A stretch of 64,000 bases of DNA from NCBI RefSeq assembly GCF_900111835.1, contig NZ_FOJP01000019.1:62001-126000 (forward strand), in the 5' to 3' direction. The notes under the pieces were generated by a model, which had not been told where the DNA came from, ran no database searches, and was given only the letters and a program-made list of their open reading frames with translations. The stretch's first letter is position 1; the number at the start of each line of letters is the position of its first letter. Below, in pieces: positions 36,658-45,157 of this stretch. The translations under genes and the position numbers were made by a program. Origin of the DNA: Metapseudomonas otitidis. Its GTDB lineage: Bacteria; Pseudomonadota; Gammaproteobacteria; Pseudomonadales; Pseudomonadaceae.

Positions 36658-37446
36658 TCAGGCCTGGTGCAGGCGCTCCAGGGCCTGGCGGTGCAACTGG
36701 GGATCGCCGGCGGCCAGTACGCTGCTGCCAGAGCCAAGGCCGAGCGGGCGGCCCTGCCAGTCGCTGATCACCCCGCCGGCGCCTTCGATGACCGGCACCA
36801 GGGCGCAGTAGTCCACCGGCGCCATGCCGCCGCCGTCGGCCACCAGGTCGATGCGCCCCCGGGCGAGGTTGGCGTAGGCGCTGCAGGCGGCGCCGTAGAG
36901 ACGCCAGCGGGTGGCGTCGCGCAGCCGGACGAAGGCCACCAGGTGAGTGTCCGGCAGGCTTTCCGGGTTGCTGCTGGCCAGCAGCGCGCGGGCCAGCTCG
37001 GTGCAGGGGCGGGTGCGCACCGGCTGGCCGTTGAGCCGGGTGGGCTGGCCTTCCACACCGACCCAGCGCAGGCCGGCGATGGGCAGGTCGACCACCCCCA
37101 GCACCGGGCGCCCGTCGCGGCACAGAGCGATCAGCGTGCCGTACACCGGGACCCCGGCGATGAAGGCCTTGGTGCCGTCGATGGGGTCGAGCACCCAGCT
37201 GTATTCGGCGTCGCGCTGGTGGTCGGGGTACTCCTCGCCCACCACGCCGAAGCTGGGTGTGTGGCGGGCGATGGCCTCGCGCAGTTCGTGCTCGATGGCG
37301 CGGTCGATGGCGGTGACGGGGCTGGCGTCGTCCTTGTCCTCGAAGGGCTGGCCGTCCTCCAGGGCGGTCTGCCAGTGGGCCTGCAGGCGGGCGCGGGCGA
37401 GGTCGGCGAGGTGTTCGGCGGTGGCGCGGTGGTGGTGGGCGGTCAT
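36658..37446 (-). CDS. Inositol-monophosphatase-family phosphatase (HisN-like)
   Basis: 262-residue Mg-dependent phosphatase: metal ligands in GEEYPD (E71) and WVLDPIDGTKAF (D87, D90), plus the C-terminal APVDYCALVPVIEGAGG motif. The closest annotated group is histidinol-phosphatase/IMPase. There is no signal peptide, so it is cytoplasmic. Placed 13 nt after a periplasmic binding protein and before a porin, it probably removes phosphate from an imported phosphoester. A true histidine-biosynthesis role is unlikely in this context. Confidence 0.82.
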   Translation of the reverse strand: MTAHHHRATAEHLADLARARLQAHWQTALEDGQPFEDKDDASPVTAIDRAIEHELREAIARHTPSFGVVGEEYPDHQRDAEYSWVLDPIDGTKAFIAGVPVYGTLIALCRDGRPVLGVVDLPIAGLRWVGVEGQPTRLNGQPVRTRPCTELARALLASSNPESLPDTHLVAFVRLRDATRWRLYGAACSAYANLARGRIDLVADGGGMAPVDYCALVPVIEGAGGVISDWQGRPLGLGSGSSVLAAGDPQLHRQALERLHQA

Positions 37447-37459
37447 GTCCGGCTCCGTG

Positions 37460-38452
37460 TCAGAGGGCTTTGTCGAGGCCTTTCCAGGCGCTGAGGAAGG
37501 CGTCGCGGCCGGCGATGGCGGCCTGCTCGTCGGTGGGGAAGACGGCGATGTCCTTCAGCTCCGGCAGCTCGACATGGGTGCTGACCTCGATGTCGCTGCG
37601 GCTCGGCCGGCGGTAGGCCTGCTCCAGCAGGGCGATCTGGGTGTCGCGGCTCAGCAGCAGGTCGTAGAGGCGCTTGCCGGCCTCGGGGTTGGGGCCGTTC
37701 TTCACCAGCACTAGGGCCTCTTCGGTGACGAAGGTGCCGTCGGCCGGGTAGACCAGGCGGATCTCCCGCTGGCCGCCGGCGACATAGGCATAGGCGTTGC
37801 CTTCGAAGGTCAGGCCGACGGCGTATTCGCCCTGGGCCACCTGGTTGAGCACGGCGCTGGAGTTGCGCGAGACCACCAGGTTGGCGGCCAGGCGGCGGAA
37901 GTCGTCCTCGCCCAGCAGCTGGCGCAGGCCCCAGAGCGCGGTGTAGGCGGTGGAGGTGGCGGTGGGGTCGCCGACGATGATCCGCCCCTTCCAGGCCGGG
38001 TCCAGCAGGTCGCGCCACCGGGTGGGCTCCTTGAGCCCGCCGAGCTGCTTGCGGTTCACCATCATCACCACCACCTGGATGTTGGCGGTGCTCCACAGGT
38101 GCTGCGGGTGCTGGTGCGCCTCGGGGATGGCCTGGGCCTGGGGCGAGCGGTAGGGCGCGTAGAGCGCGGTGAAGGCGCCCAGGGTGTTGGGCTGGGAACT
38201 CCAGAACACGTCGGCCCGAGCGGCCTGGCCCTCGGCCTCGATGCGCTTGAGCAGGGCGGCGCTGGAGCCGTTGACCACGCCGATCTTCAGGCCCGGGGCG
38301 AGGTGCTGGCCGCTGTCCAGCAGGGCCTGCACCGCCGAGTCGTTGTTGGTGGTGTAGAGCACCGCCTGCTCGCGGGCGAGGGCGGGTTGCAGCAGGTTGA
38401 GGGCGAGGGCGGCCAGCAGGGCGGGCAGCCGGTGCTTCCAGGTGGCGTTCAT
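37460..38452 (-). CDS. Periplasmic binding protein, AfuA/PhnS-like
   Basis: 330-residue exported binding protein: signal peptide about 1-26 (ending ALA), then VLYTTNNDSAVQALL, the opening of the ferric/2-aminoethylphosphonate/hexose-phosphate binding-protein cluster, with DVFWSSQPNTLGAF and WKGRIIVGDPTATSTAY. The iron-ligating Tyr pair of ferric-binding proteins is not evident. In this clan AfuA binds sugar phosphates and PhnS 2-aminoethylphosphonate; with an IMPase-type phosphatase next, a phosphoester ligand is my inference. Confidence 0.84.
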   Translation of the reverse strand: MNATWKHRLPALLAALALNLLQPALAREQAVLYTTNNDSAVQALLDSGQHLAPGLKIGVVNGSSAALLKRIEAEGQAARADVFWSSQPNTLGAFTALYAPYRSPQAQAIPEAHQHPQHLWSTANIQVVVMMVNRKQLGGLKEPTRWRDLLDPAWKGRIIVGDPTATSTAYTALWGLRQLLGEDDFRRLAANLVVSRNSSAVLNQVAQGEYAVGLTFEGNAYAYVAGGQREIRLVYPADGTFVTEEALVLVKNGPNPEAGKRLYDLLLSRDTQIALLEQAYRRPSRSDIEVSTHVELPELKDIAVFPTDEQAAIAGRDAFLSAWKGLDKAL

Positions 38453-38472
38453 GGCGAGTCCTTCCTTGCGGT

Positions 38473-40104
38473 TCAGAAGACCTTGATGCGGAACACCCGG
38501 GTGGCGATGACCACCGGGACGAGGGTGAGCAGGACCAGCACCAGCCCGTAGGCCGCTGCCTGGCCCTGGAGGCCGGTTTCCACCAGGCGGAAGACCTGGA
38601 TGGTGATGGTCTCGCGGCCGGCCGAGTACACCACCAGCGAGGCGCTCAGCTCGGCGACGATGGTGGTCCAGGTGAGCACCACCGCGGCGGCGACGGCGGG
38701 CGCCATCAGCGGTAGCACCACCTTGAAGAAGGAGCGCAGCGGCGGCACGCCGAGGCTGATGGAGGCCTCCTCGATGGAGTCGGGGATGTTGTAGAGGGTG
38801 GCCGAGGCGCTGCGCACGCCGAAGGGGAAACGGCGGATGACGAAGGCGACGACGATGATCGCCGCCGTGCCGCTGAGGGCCAGCGGGCCGCTGTTGAAGG
38901 TCATCACCAGGCCGATGCCGAGCACCGTGCCGGACATGGCCAGGGGCAGCATGGCGAGGTAGTCGATGGCCGGGGTGAGCAGGTTCTTCTTCTTGATCAC
39001 CAGGTAGCTGATGACCACGCTGAGCAGGATACCCACCAGGGTCGCCAGGGCGCCGTAGGCCAGTGTGTTGAGGATGGGTTCCGGGCTGCGCAGCAGGACC
39101 CGCTCCAGGTTCTCCAGGGAGAACTGGCCCCAGTGCATCACCGGCCCCCGCGAGCGGGTGAAGGCGCTGGCCAGCACCGTCAGCAGCGGCAGCGAGGAGA
39201 GCAGGATGAACAGCGCCGTGGCCGCGCCCAGCAGCGCGCCGCGTACCCCGCGCAGGCGCTGGGCCGGGGCGCTGCGGCCCTGGACGATCTCGTAGCGCTT
39301 GCGCCCCACCAGCCAGCGCTGGAGGAACAGCACCCCGGCGACGATGGCGATGGACAGGGTGGCCAGGGCGCTCTGCAGGCCGGCGTTGGTGCCCATCTCG
39401 GAGACGAAGCTGAGGTAGGTGAGCACCGAGAGCAGCTGCACCTTGCCGCCCAGCAGGGTGGCGATGGCGAAGTTGCCCACCACCAGGGTGTACACCAGCA
39501 GCCCGGAGGTCAGCACGGCGGGCAGCACCACCGGCAGCATCACCTGCAGGCGCGCCTTGGCCGGCGGCACGCCGAGGCTCTGGGCGGCTTCTTCCAGCTG
39601 GGCGTCGAAGCCGCGGATGGCGGCCAGGGTGCCGAGGTAGATGTAGGTGTAGTAGACCAGGCTCATCACCAGTACCAGGCCGGGCCAGCCGTAGAAGCTG
39701 GGCAGGGCGAGGCCGAGGTGGTCCTCCAGGGCGCGGGTGAGCAGGCCGTTGTTGCCGAGGAGCATCAGCCAGGTCTGGCTGACGATCACCTCCGGGACCA
39801 CCAGGGTGCACACCGGCAGCACCGCCACCAGCGCCTTGCCGGGGAAGTCGAAGCGCGCGGTGACGTAGGCCAGGGACACCCCGAGCACGCTGGCGCAGCC
39901 GGTCACCAGGGCGCCCAGCAGCAGGGTGTTGCCGAGGGCGCGCAGGTAGCGCGGGTCGTCCAGCAACTGGGTCCAGCCACTGCCGCCGGCACCGGCCACG
40001 CTGCCGTGCAGCAGGTTGGCCAGGGGCCAGAGCAGGAACACCAGCAGCAGCCCCAGGGCGAACAGGGCGAGAAGCAGCCAGGGGGAGGGCAGGCGCCGGT
40101 TCAT
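38473..40104 (-). CDS. Fused two-domain ABC permease (FbpB/PhnU type)
   Basis: 543-residue permease with two BPD_transp_1 domains in one chain (roughly 60-270 and 335-540), about 12 helices. Each half carries the EAA loop (EEAAQSLGVPPAKARLQVMLP and EEASISLGVPPLRSFFKVVLP). This duplicated form is typical of ferric and AEP/sugar-phosphate importers. It overlaps the ATPase gene by 4 nt (ATGA) and is followed 20 nt later by the binding-protein gene. Confidence 0.92.
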   Translation of the reverse strand: MNRRLPSPWLLLALFALGLLLVFLLWPLANLLHGSVAGAGGSGWTQLLDDPRYLRALGNTLLLGALVTGCASVLGVSLAYVTARFDFPGKALVAVLPVCTLVVPEVIVSQTWLMLLGNNGLLTRALEDHLGLALPSFYGWPGLVLVMSLVYYTYIYLGTLAAIRGFDAQLEEAAQSLGVPPAKARLQVMLPVVLPAVLTSGLLVYTLVVGNFAIATLLGGKVQLLSVLTYLSFVSEMGTNAGLQSALATLSIAIVAGVLFLQRWLVGRKRYEIVQGRSAPAQRLRGVRGALLGAATALFILLSSLPLLTVLASAFTRSRGPVMHWGQFSLENLERVLLRSPEPILNTLAYGALATLVGILLSVVISYLVIKKKNLLTPAIDYLAMLPLAMSGTVLGIGLVMTFNSGPLALSGTAAIIVVAFVIRRFPFGVRSASATLYNIPDSIEEASISLGVPPLRSFFKVVLPLMAPAVAAAVVLTWTTIVAELSASLVVYSAGRETITIQVFRLVETGLQGQAAAYGLVLVLLTLVPVVIATRVFRIKVF

Positions 40105-41171
40105 TGGGCCACCACCCGGAGCTGTGCGGGGTCGAACTCCAGGCTCACCAGCTGGCCTTCGTGGAAGCCGTCGCCGTCGGTGCCGAAGCGGTCGACGCTG
40201 AGCTGCTGGGCGTCGGCCAGCTCGATGCGGTAGCTGGTGCGGTTGCCCAGGTACTGCTTGCGCCGCACCTGGCCGGCCAGGCAGTTGCCGAGGTTCTGCC
40301 CGGCGGGGCGCAAGCGGATGCTTTCCGGCCGTGCTACCAGGTGCACCTCGGGCTCGGGCAGCGCCGTCTCGGCCCGGGCCTGCAGCGGTTGGCCGGCCAC
40401 CAGCACGCGGATGCCGTCGTCGCCGGCCTGTTCCAGCACCCGCGCGGCCAGCAGGTTGGCCGAGCCGATGAAGTCGGCGGCGTAGGTGCTGGCGGGGGAC
40501 TGGTAGATGGCCTGGGGGCTGCCCAGTTGCTCGATGCGGCCCTTGCGCATCAGGGCGATGCAGTCGGAGAGCGCCAGGGCCTCTTCCTGGTCGTGGGTGA
40601 CGAAGACGGTGGTGATGCCGATCTCCCGCTGCAGGTCGGCGATGGCGGCGCGGATCTGCAGGCGCAGCTGGGCGTCGAGGTTGGACAGCGGCTCGTCCAT
40701 CAGCAGCACCTCGGGCTCGATGGCCAGGGCGCGGGCCAGGGCCACCCGCTGCCGCTGGCCGCCGGAGAGGGCGGCGGGGTGGCGCTCGGCGAAGCCGCTC
40801 ATGCCGACCCGCTCCAGGTATTCGCCCACCTTGCGGCGCAGGGTCGCCGCGTCGGTCCGGCGGGCGCGCAGGCCGTAGGCGACGTTGTCGAACACGGTCT
40901 TGTCGGGGAACAGGGCGTAGTCCTGGAAGACCATGCCGATGCCCCGGCGGTGGGCGGGGACCTGGGTCATGTCGACGTCGCCGAAGGCCAAGCGCCCGCC
41001 GCTGGGGCGGATGAAGCCGGCGATCACCCGCAGCAGGGTGGTCTTGCCGCAGCCGCTGGGGCCGAGCAGGGTGAAGAAGCTGCCGTCGGGGATGTGCAGG
41101 TTGAGGCCGTCGATGACCTTGATCCCGCTGCCGTAGCTGACGTCCAGCTGGCTGATGCTGATGGATGACAT
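40101..41171 (-). CDS. ABC importer ATP-binding protein (FbpC/PotA/PhnT-like)
   Basis: 356-residue ATPase: Walker A GPSGCGKTT at 37-45, Q-loop FQDYALFPDKT, signature LSGGQRQRVALARAL, Walker B LLMDEPLSNLD, and a C-terminal TOBE-type domain (about 280-350). Partner of the fused permease. The start at 41171 follows a 175-bp gap downstream of the AraC-type gene, where the operon promoter probably lies. Confidence 0.92.
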   Translation of the reverse strand: MSSISISQLDVSYGSGIKVIDGLNLHIPDGSFFTLLGPSGCGKTTLLRVIAGFIRPSGGRLAFGDVDMTQVPAHRRGIGMVFQDYALFPDKTVFDNVAYGLRARRTDAATLRRKVGEYLERVGMSGFAERHPAALSGGQRQRVALARALAIEPEVLLMDEPLSNLDAQLRLQIRAAIADLQREIGITTVFVTHDQEEALALSDCIALMRKGRIEQLGSPQAIYQSPASTYAADFIGSANLLAARVLEQAGDDGIRVLVAGQPLQARAETALPEPEVHLVARPESIRLRPAGQNLGNCLAGQVRRKQYLGNRTSYRIELADAQQLSVDRFGTDGDGFHEGQLVSLEFDPAQLRVVAQ

Positions 41172-41346
41172 CGCATTTCTCCGTTCGCGTGTTTGTTCTT
41201 GTTGGCGCGGGGGCAGTGCCTGGGCGGGCCGCCCCGGGGCGTCGTTGCACCCCGTGGATGGGCCTACTGTGAACGGGGCGCGGGCGGGTGGCTTGATCGA
41301 TTCGCCCGGTTGCGGTGCGCGGTTCGGCACAGCCGGGCGGCCGGCC

Positions 41347-42093
41347 TCAGGCGCGGCAGCGCTCGCGGTACTGGCTCGGGGAGAGCCCGGTGAGGGCCTT
41401 GAACTGGCGGCTGAAGGCGCTGTGGTCGGCATAGCCGCAGCGGTAGGCGATCTCGGTGATGGGCAGCTCGCCGGCCAGCAGCTGGGTGGCGGCGCCCAGG
41501 CGCGCCTTGTGGATCATCTGCCGGGGGCTGAGCTGGAAGATGCGCTTGCACAGGCGGCCGAGCTGGGAGGCGGAGAGCCCGGCGATGGCGGTGAGTTCAT
41601 CGAGGCTGATGGGCTCGGCGAAGTGCTCGCGGATGTGGGCGTCCACCGCCGCCAGGCGCTGGAAGGCCGGGTGGCTGGACTGCGGCGCCTGCAGGTCGTA
41701 GGAGATGCCGGCCATGCCGATGACCCGCTGCGCCGGGTCGCGCAGGGGCAGCTTGTGGGTCAGGCACCAGCCGGGTTTGCGGCCGGGGTAGAGGTGCAGT
41801 TCCAGCTGGTCGCTGAGTTGGTCGCCGGCCTCCAGCACCTGGCGGTCCTGCTCGGTGTAGAGGTGGCCGAAGCGACGCGGGAACACGTCCTCGGCGGTGC
41901 GCCCCAGCAGCGGCGCCTTGTCCCTGAAGCCGCAGCGCTGTGCGAGGGTCTGGTTGACCAGCACGTAGCGGGCGTCCAGGTCCTTGACGAAGAACACCAC
42001 GTCCGGCATCGCGTCCAGCAGCGGCGCGACCTGCTCCAGGCAGCGCAGCAGGCTGGGCAGGTCCGGGGCGTGTGAAAGGCATTCGAGCTGCAT
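41347..42093 (-). CDS. AraC-family regulator with N-terminal PAS domain
   Basis: 248-residue regulator: a PAS-like sensor at about 18-130 (MPDVVFFVKDLDARYVLVNQT, GRTAEDVFPRRFG, GMAGISYDL) and a C-terminal AraC double HTH at about 150-246 (SLDELTAIAGLSASQLGRL, ITEIAYRCGYADHSAFSRQF). The PAS fold replaces the usual cupin sensor, so it may sense a small intracellular ligand. It sits immediately upstream of the ABC-phosphatase-porin operon on the same strand and most likely activates it. Confidence 0.9.
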   Translation of the reverse strand: MQLECLSHAPDLPSLLRCLEQVAPLLDAMPDVVFFVKDLDARYVLVNQTLAQRCGFRDKAPLLGRTAEDVFPRRFGHLYTEQDRQVLEAGDQLSDQLELHLYPGRKPGWCLTHKLPLRDPAQRVIGMAGISYDLQAPQSSHPAFQRLAAVDAHIREHFAEPISLDELTAIAGLSASQLGRLCKRIFQLSPRQMIHKARLGAATQLLAGELPITEIAYRCGYADHSAFSRQFKALTGLSPSQYRERCRA

Positions 42094-42318
42094 CGTGCAT
42101 ACGCCGGAGGCTGGCTGTCGGGAGGGTTCGGCCCGTCGGCCGCCGGTCCCGGGCGGCCTTGGGCTGTGAACCTAGCCCGGCCCGTTCGGCGGGCGCCAGA
42201 GGCCGGGCGCCCCGGGGAGGGGCGCGCAATTGCGTATTCACGAGGGGGAAGGTGACCGGTTGGTCAGTCGCCATTTCCTGCCGGGCCAGGTCCCGCACCG
42301 TGCGTGCGGGGCGCCGGG

Positions 42319-43206
42319 TCAGCTGCGGCGTTCGACGATGTAGCGGGCCAGGGCGCGCAGCGGCTCGGCGGCCTCGCCCAGGGGGCGCAGGGCGTGCAGG
42401 GCCTGGTCGCGCAGCTCCAGGGCGTAGTCCTTGGCGGCGTCGAGGCCGAGCAGGGCGGGGTAGGTGGGCTTGTCGGCAGCCTGGTCCTTGCCCTGGGTCT
42501 TGCCGAGGGTGGCGGTGTCGCTTTCCACGTCGAGGATGTCGTCCTGCACCTGGAAGGCCAGGCCCACGGCGCGGGCATAGACCTGCAGGGCACGCAGCAG
42601 GGTGTCGTCGGCACGGCCGCTGGCCAGGGCGCCGAGGCGCACGCTGGCTTCGATGAGGGCGCCGGTCTTGTGCCGGTGCATGGTTTCCAGGGCGGCCTGG
42701 TCGAGACGGATGCCCACGGAGCCGAGGTCGATGGCCTGGCCGCCGACCATGCCGGCGGGGCCGGAGGCCCGGGCCAGGGCGGTGATCATGGTCAGGCGTG
42801 TGTCGCCGTCCTGCGGGTTGCGGCGGCGGTCGGCCAGCACTTCGAAGGCCAGCGCCTGCAGGCCGTCGCCGGCGAGGATGGCGCAGGCTTCGTCGAAGGC
42901 CTTGTGGGTGGTGGGCTTGCCCCGGCGCAGGTCGTCGTCGTCCATGGCCGGCAGGTCGTCGTGCACCAGGGAGTAGGCGTGGATCAGCTCCACCGCGCAG
43001 GCGGCGCCGTCGGCCTGGTCGAGGTTGCCGCCGAGGGCTTCGCAGGCGGCGTAGACCAGCAGCGGGCGGACGCGCTTGCCGCCGTTGGTGACGCTGTAGC
43101 GCATGGCCTGGTAGAGGCGGTCCAGCTCGTTGGAGGGGGCGTCGAAGAGGGTTTCCAGGGCGGCGTCGACGCGTGCCTGGCAGCGGGCCTGGTAGGCGGC
43201 GATCAT
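42319..43206 (-). CDS. ispA: Farnesyl diphosphate synthase (geranyltranstransferase)
   Basis: 295-residue short-chain trans-prenyl synthase. The first Asp-rich motif [10 protein letters not shown] is at 83-92, the second is DDILD, with the GGKRVRPLL substrate loop at 42-50 and the [10 protein letters not shown] motif. It makes FPP for quinones, undecaprenyl phosphate and haem O. It overlaps xseB by 4 nt. The usual downstream partner dxs is 17 kb away. Confidence 0.96.
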   Translation of the reverse strand: MIAAYQARCQARVDAALETLFDAPSNELDRLYQAMRYSVTNGGKRVRPLLVYAACEALGGNLDQADGAACAVELIHAYSLVHDDLPAMDDDDLRRGKPTTHKAFDEACAILAGDGLQALAFEVLADRRRNPQDGDTRLTMITALARASGPAGMVGGQAIDLGSVGIRLDQAALETMHRHKTGALIEASVRLGALASGRADDTLLRALQVYARAVGLAFQVQDDILDVESDTATLGKTQGKDQAADKPTYPALLGLDAAKDYALELRDQALHALRPLGEAAEPLRALARYIVERRS

Positions 43207-43445
43207 GCCGGCTCGTCCGCGTCGAAGGGGGCTTCCTCCAGCTCGCCGTCGCGCTCTAGCAGCATCTGCACCTTCTGTTCGGCCTGGCTCAGGGCGCCCT
43301 GGCATTCCCGGGTCAGGCGGATGCCCTGCTCGAAGGCGCTCAGCGAGTCTTCGAGCGAGAGTTCGCCGCTTTCCAGGCGTTCGACCAGCGCTTGCAGGTC
43401 GGCGAGTGACTGTTCGAAGTCGGGGGTGGCTTTCTTGCGGGCCAT
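43203..43445 (-). CDS. xseB: Exodeoxyribonuclease VII small subunit
   Basis: 80-residue coiled-coil protein that assembles on XseA. The sequence [26 protein letters not shown] is the family core. The ATG at 43445 gives the usual N terminus ([10 protein letters not shown]); a longer in-frame ORF to 43694 runs into the repeat and is rejected. Coupled to ispA by a 4-nt overlap. The gene marks the right edge of the disrupted xseB-ispA-dxs group. Confidence 0.95.
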   Translation of the reverse strand: MARKKATPDFEQSLADLQALVERLESGELSLEDSLSAFEQGIRLTRECQGALSQAEQKVQMLLERDGELEEAPFDADEPA

Positions 43446-43580
43446 GGAGGGGTCTCGGGGGATTTCAGAACGGGCGGACACTAGCAGAGGCGCGGCCTTG
43501 CGGGCAATCGACGGTGGTCGTAGCGGGGTGGTTTCGTGGCTTAGGGACGGTGTTGTGGTAGGTGCCGGTGCCTTCACCAT

Positions 43581-43891
43581 GGCGCTGCCCGAAAGCGGTG
43601 TCTCAACGCCAGGTTGGTTATCGAGCTTTGCTGATGTCGCCTGTTTCGCCTTGCCTGGCGAGTTTCTTTTTTCAATCGTCGGAATGCCGCCCACAAAAAA
43701 GAAACCAAAAAGGCTCGCCCCGCCATCCGGGTCCCGCTGCGCGGGACTTCCCTCGCTCCGTCGCCGCTACGGGGGCCGGCGCGATGGGCCATCCATGGCC
43801 TGGCGCGCCTCTCGCGGCATCCATGCCGCTCGTCCCCCTGCGCAACGACTGCGCTCGGCCTCCTGAAGGGGCCGTTTCCCTGCCCCACCTT
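43581..43891. repeat. Structured dispersed repeat, copy A
   Basis: About 310 bp aligning along its length with 48681-48973 in the same orientation. It holds four consecutive inverted repeats: a long GGCGAGTTTCTTTTTT... stem (43657-43719), GTCCCGC-TGC-GCGGGAC (43731-43747), GGCGCG...CGCGCC around GGGCCATCCATGGCC (43778-43809), and GCGGCATCCATGCCGC (43814-43829). The 534-bp gap between xseB and the TauE/SafE gene is otherwise empty; short ORFs here are poor in all frames. Confidence 0.78.
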
Positions 43892-43979
43892 CTATTGCCT
43901 GGGACGATCACCGTGTGCGCGTCGTGCACGATCTGAGGGGCATCGCCTACTCGGCTCAGCGGTCACGCAACGCCGGGTT

Positions 43980-44738
43980 TCAGGGGTTGAGGAAGTAGTA
44001 GGCGGTCATCCCGGTGCCGACGGCGATGACCCAGGCGCGCAGCCAGGCGGTGGGCAGGCGTTTGGCCAGGGCGCCGCCGGCGTAGCCGCCTGCGCTGGCG
44101 GCGGCCAGCAGGACGGCCAGTTCGGCCCAGCTGACCCGGCCGGCGAGGACGAAGGTGATCACGGCGGTGCTGTAGATGGTGCTGGAGAGCAGGTTCTTCA
44201 GGGCGTTGGCGCGCAGCAGGGGGTGCCCTTCGATGGAGAAGGCCGCCAGCTGAAGGATGCCCATGCCGGCGCCGAAGTAGCCGCCGTAGACGGCCACCAG
44301 GGCGTGGGCCAGGCCGCCGCCGAGGCCGTGGGGCGGCAGGCTGTCGGCGCTGCGGTGGCGGTTCACCCAGCGGCTCAGCCAGGGGCTGGCGGCGAACAGC
44401 AGGGTGGCGGCGGCCAGCAGCCAGGGGATGAGCCGGCGGAACACCGCATCGCCGCCGGCCAGCAGGAGCAGCCCGCCGGCCACGCCCCCCAGCACCGAGA
44501 GCAGCACCAGGGGGATCACGTAGCGCCCCAGCGGGCGCAACTGCTCGCGGGCGGCCCAGCTGGCGGCCAGGCTGGCGGGCCAGAGGGCGACGGCGTTGGT
44601 GGCGTTGGCGGTGACCGGCGGCAGGCCGGTGGCCATGAGGGCGGGGAAGGAGAAAAAGGTGCCGCCCCCGGCCAGGGCGTTCATGCCGCCGGCGGCGAAA
44701 CCGGCGAGCAGCAGGAGGAAGCAGTCGGCAAGCGTCAT
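43980..44738 (-). CDS. TauE/SafE-family membrane transporter
   Basis: 252-residue membrane protein with about eight helices in two inverted halves, the sulfite/organosulfonate exporter fold. The family motif GGGTFFSFPALMATG appears near residues 24-38, and GYFGAGMGILQL begins the second half. The ATG at 44738 is preferred over a TTG four codons upstream. Substrate cannot be read. No sulfur genes are adjacent. Confidence 0.87.
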   Translation of the reverse strand: MTLADCFLLLLAGFAAGGMNALAGGGTFFSFPALMATGLPPVTANATNAVALWPASLAASWAAREQLRPLGRYVIPLVLLSVLGGVAGGLLLLAGGDAVFRRLIPWLLAAATLLFAASPWLSRWVNRHRSADSLPPHGLGGGLAHALVAVYGGYFGAGMGILQLAAFSIEGHPLLRANALKNLLSSTIYSTAVITFVLAGRVSWAELAVLLAAASAGGYAGGALAKRLPTAWLRAWVIAVGTGMTAYYFLNP

Positions 44739-44797
44739 GGGGCCCCGCAAAAAGGCGCGAGCTTACGCACCTGGGCGGCCCGGGGCAAAGCGCAAGG

Positions 44798-45049
44798 TCA
44801 CTCGGCGAGGCAGGCGTCGGACTGCTTGGTGTAGGTGACGGCGCGGGTCTGTCCGTGGGTGTCGAGGTAGGTCATGGTCGCTTCCACCAGTTGGCAGGTG
44901 AGCGGGTGGGGCTCCTCGATGCTGAGCACCTTGGCGACGTCCAGGTCCATGCCGTAGGTGTAGGGCACAGGCTTCGGCGGTGCGGCGAGGGCGCTGGTGG
45001 CGAGGCCGGCGAGCAGGGCGCCGATGAGAAAGGTGGGTTGGGTGCGCAT
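44798..45049 (-). CDS. DUF2790 small exported protein
   Basis: 83-residue exported protein: signal peptide about 1-22 (ending ALA), then the DUF2790 core PYTYGMDLDVAKVLSIEEP and two Cys (in LTCQL and SDACLAE) able to form a disulfide. Pseudomonads carry several paralogues, often responsive to metals or stress; function unknown. A longer in-frame ORF to 45148 lacks a good start. Confidence 0.82.
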   Translation of the reverse strand: MRTQPTFLIGALLAGLATSALAAPPKPVPYTYGMDLDVAKVLSIEEPHPLTCQLVEATMTYLDTHGQTRAVTYTKQSDACLAE

Positions 45050-45157
45050 GGCGTTCTCCAGGCTGTGGAACAGGCCACTATGAGAACCCGCGCGCGGCTG
45101 CGGAAAAAGCCGTTGGCGGAGGAAGGGCTTTTCCGCAGGGCGTAACAATCGCGGCGG

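Noticed and set aside
36658-37446. Calling the IMPase-fold gene hisN for histidine biosynthesis
   Set aside because: It sits in an importer-porin operon with no his genes nearby; family similarity alone does not fix the substrate.
38473-41171. Calling the ABC importer a ferric iron system
   Set aside because: The binding protein lacks an evident iron-ligating Tyr pair, no Fur box was seen, and a phosphatase is in the operon.
43203-43694. Longer XseB form of 163 residues
   Set aside because: The extra N-terminal part runs into the structured repeat, and the family starts at [10 protein letters not shown] (43445).
43672-43936. Small ORFs inside repeat copy A, on both strands
   Set aside because: They span hairpins, are not kept in frame in copy B, and have low-complexity Arg/Pro-rich translations.
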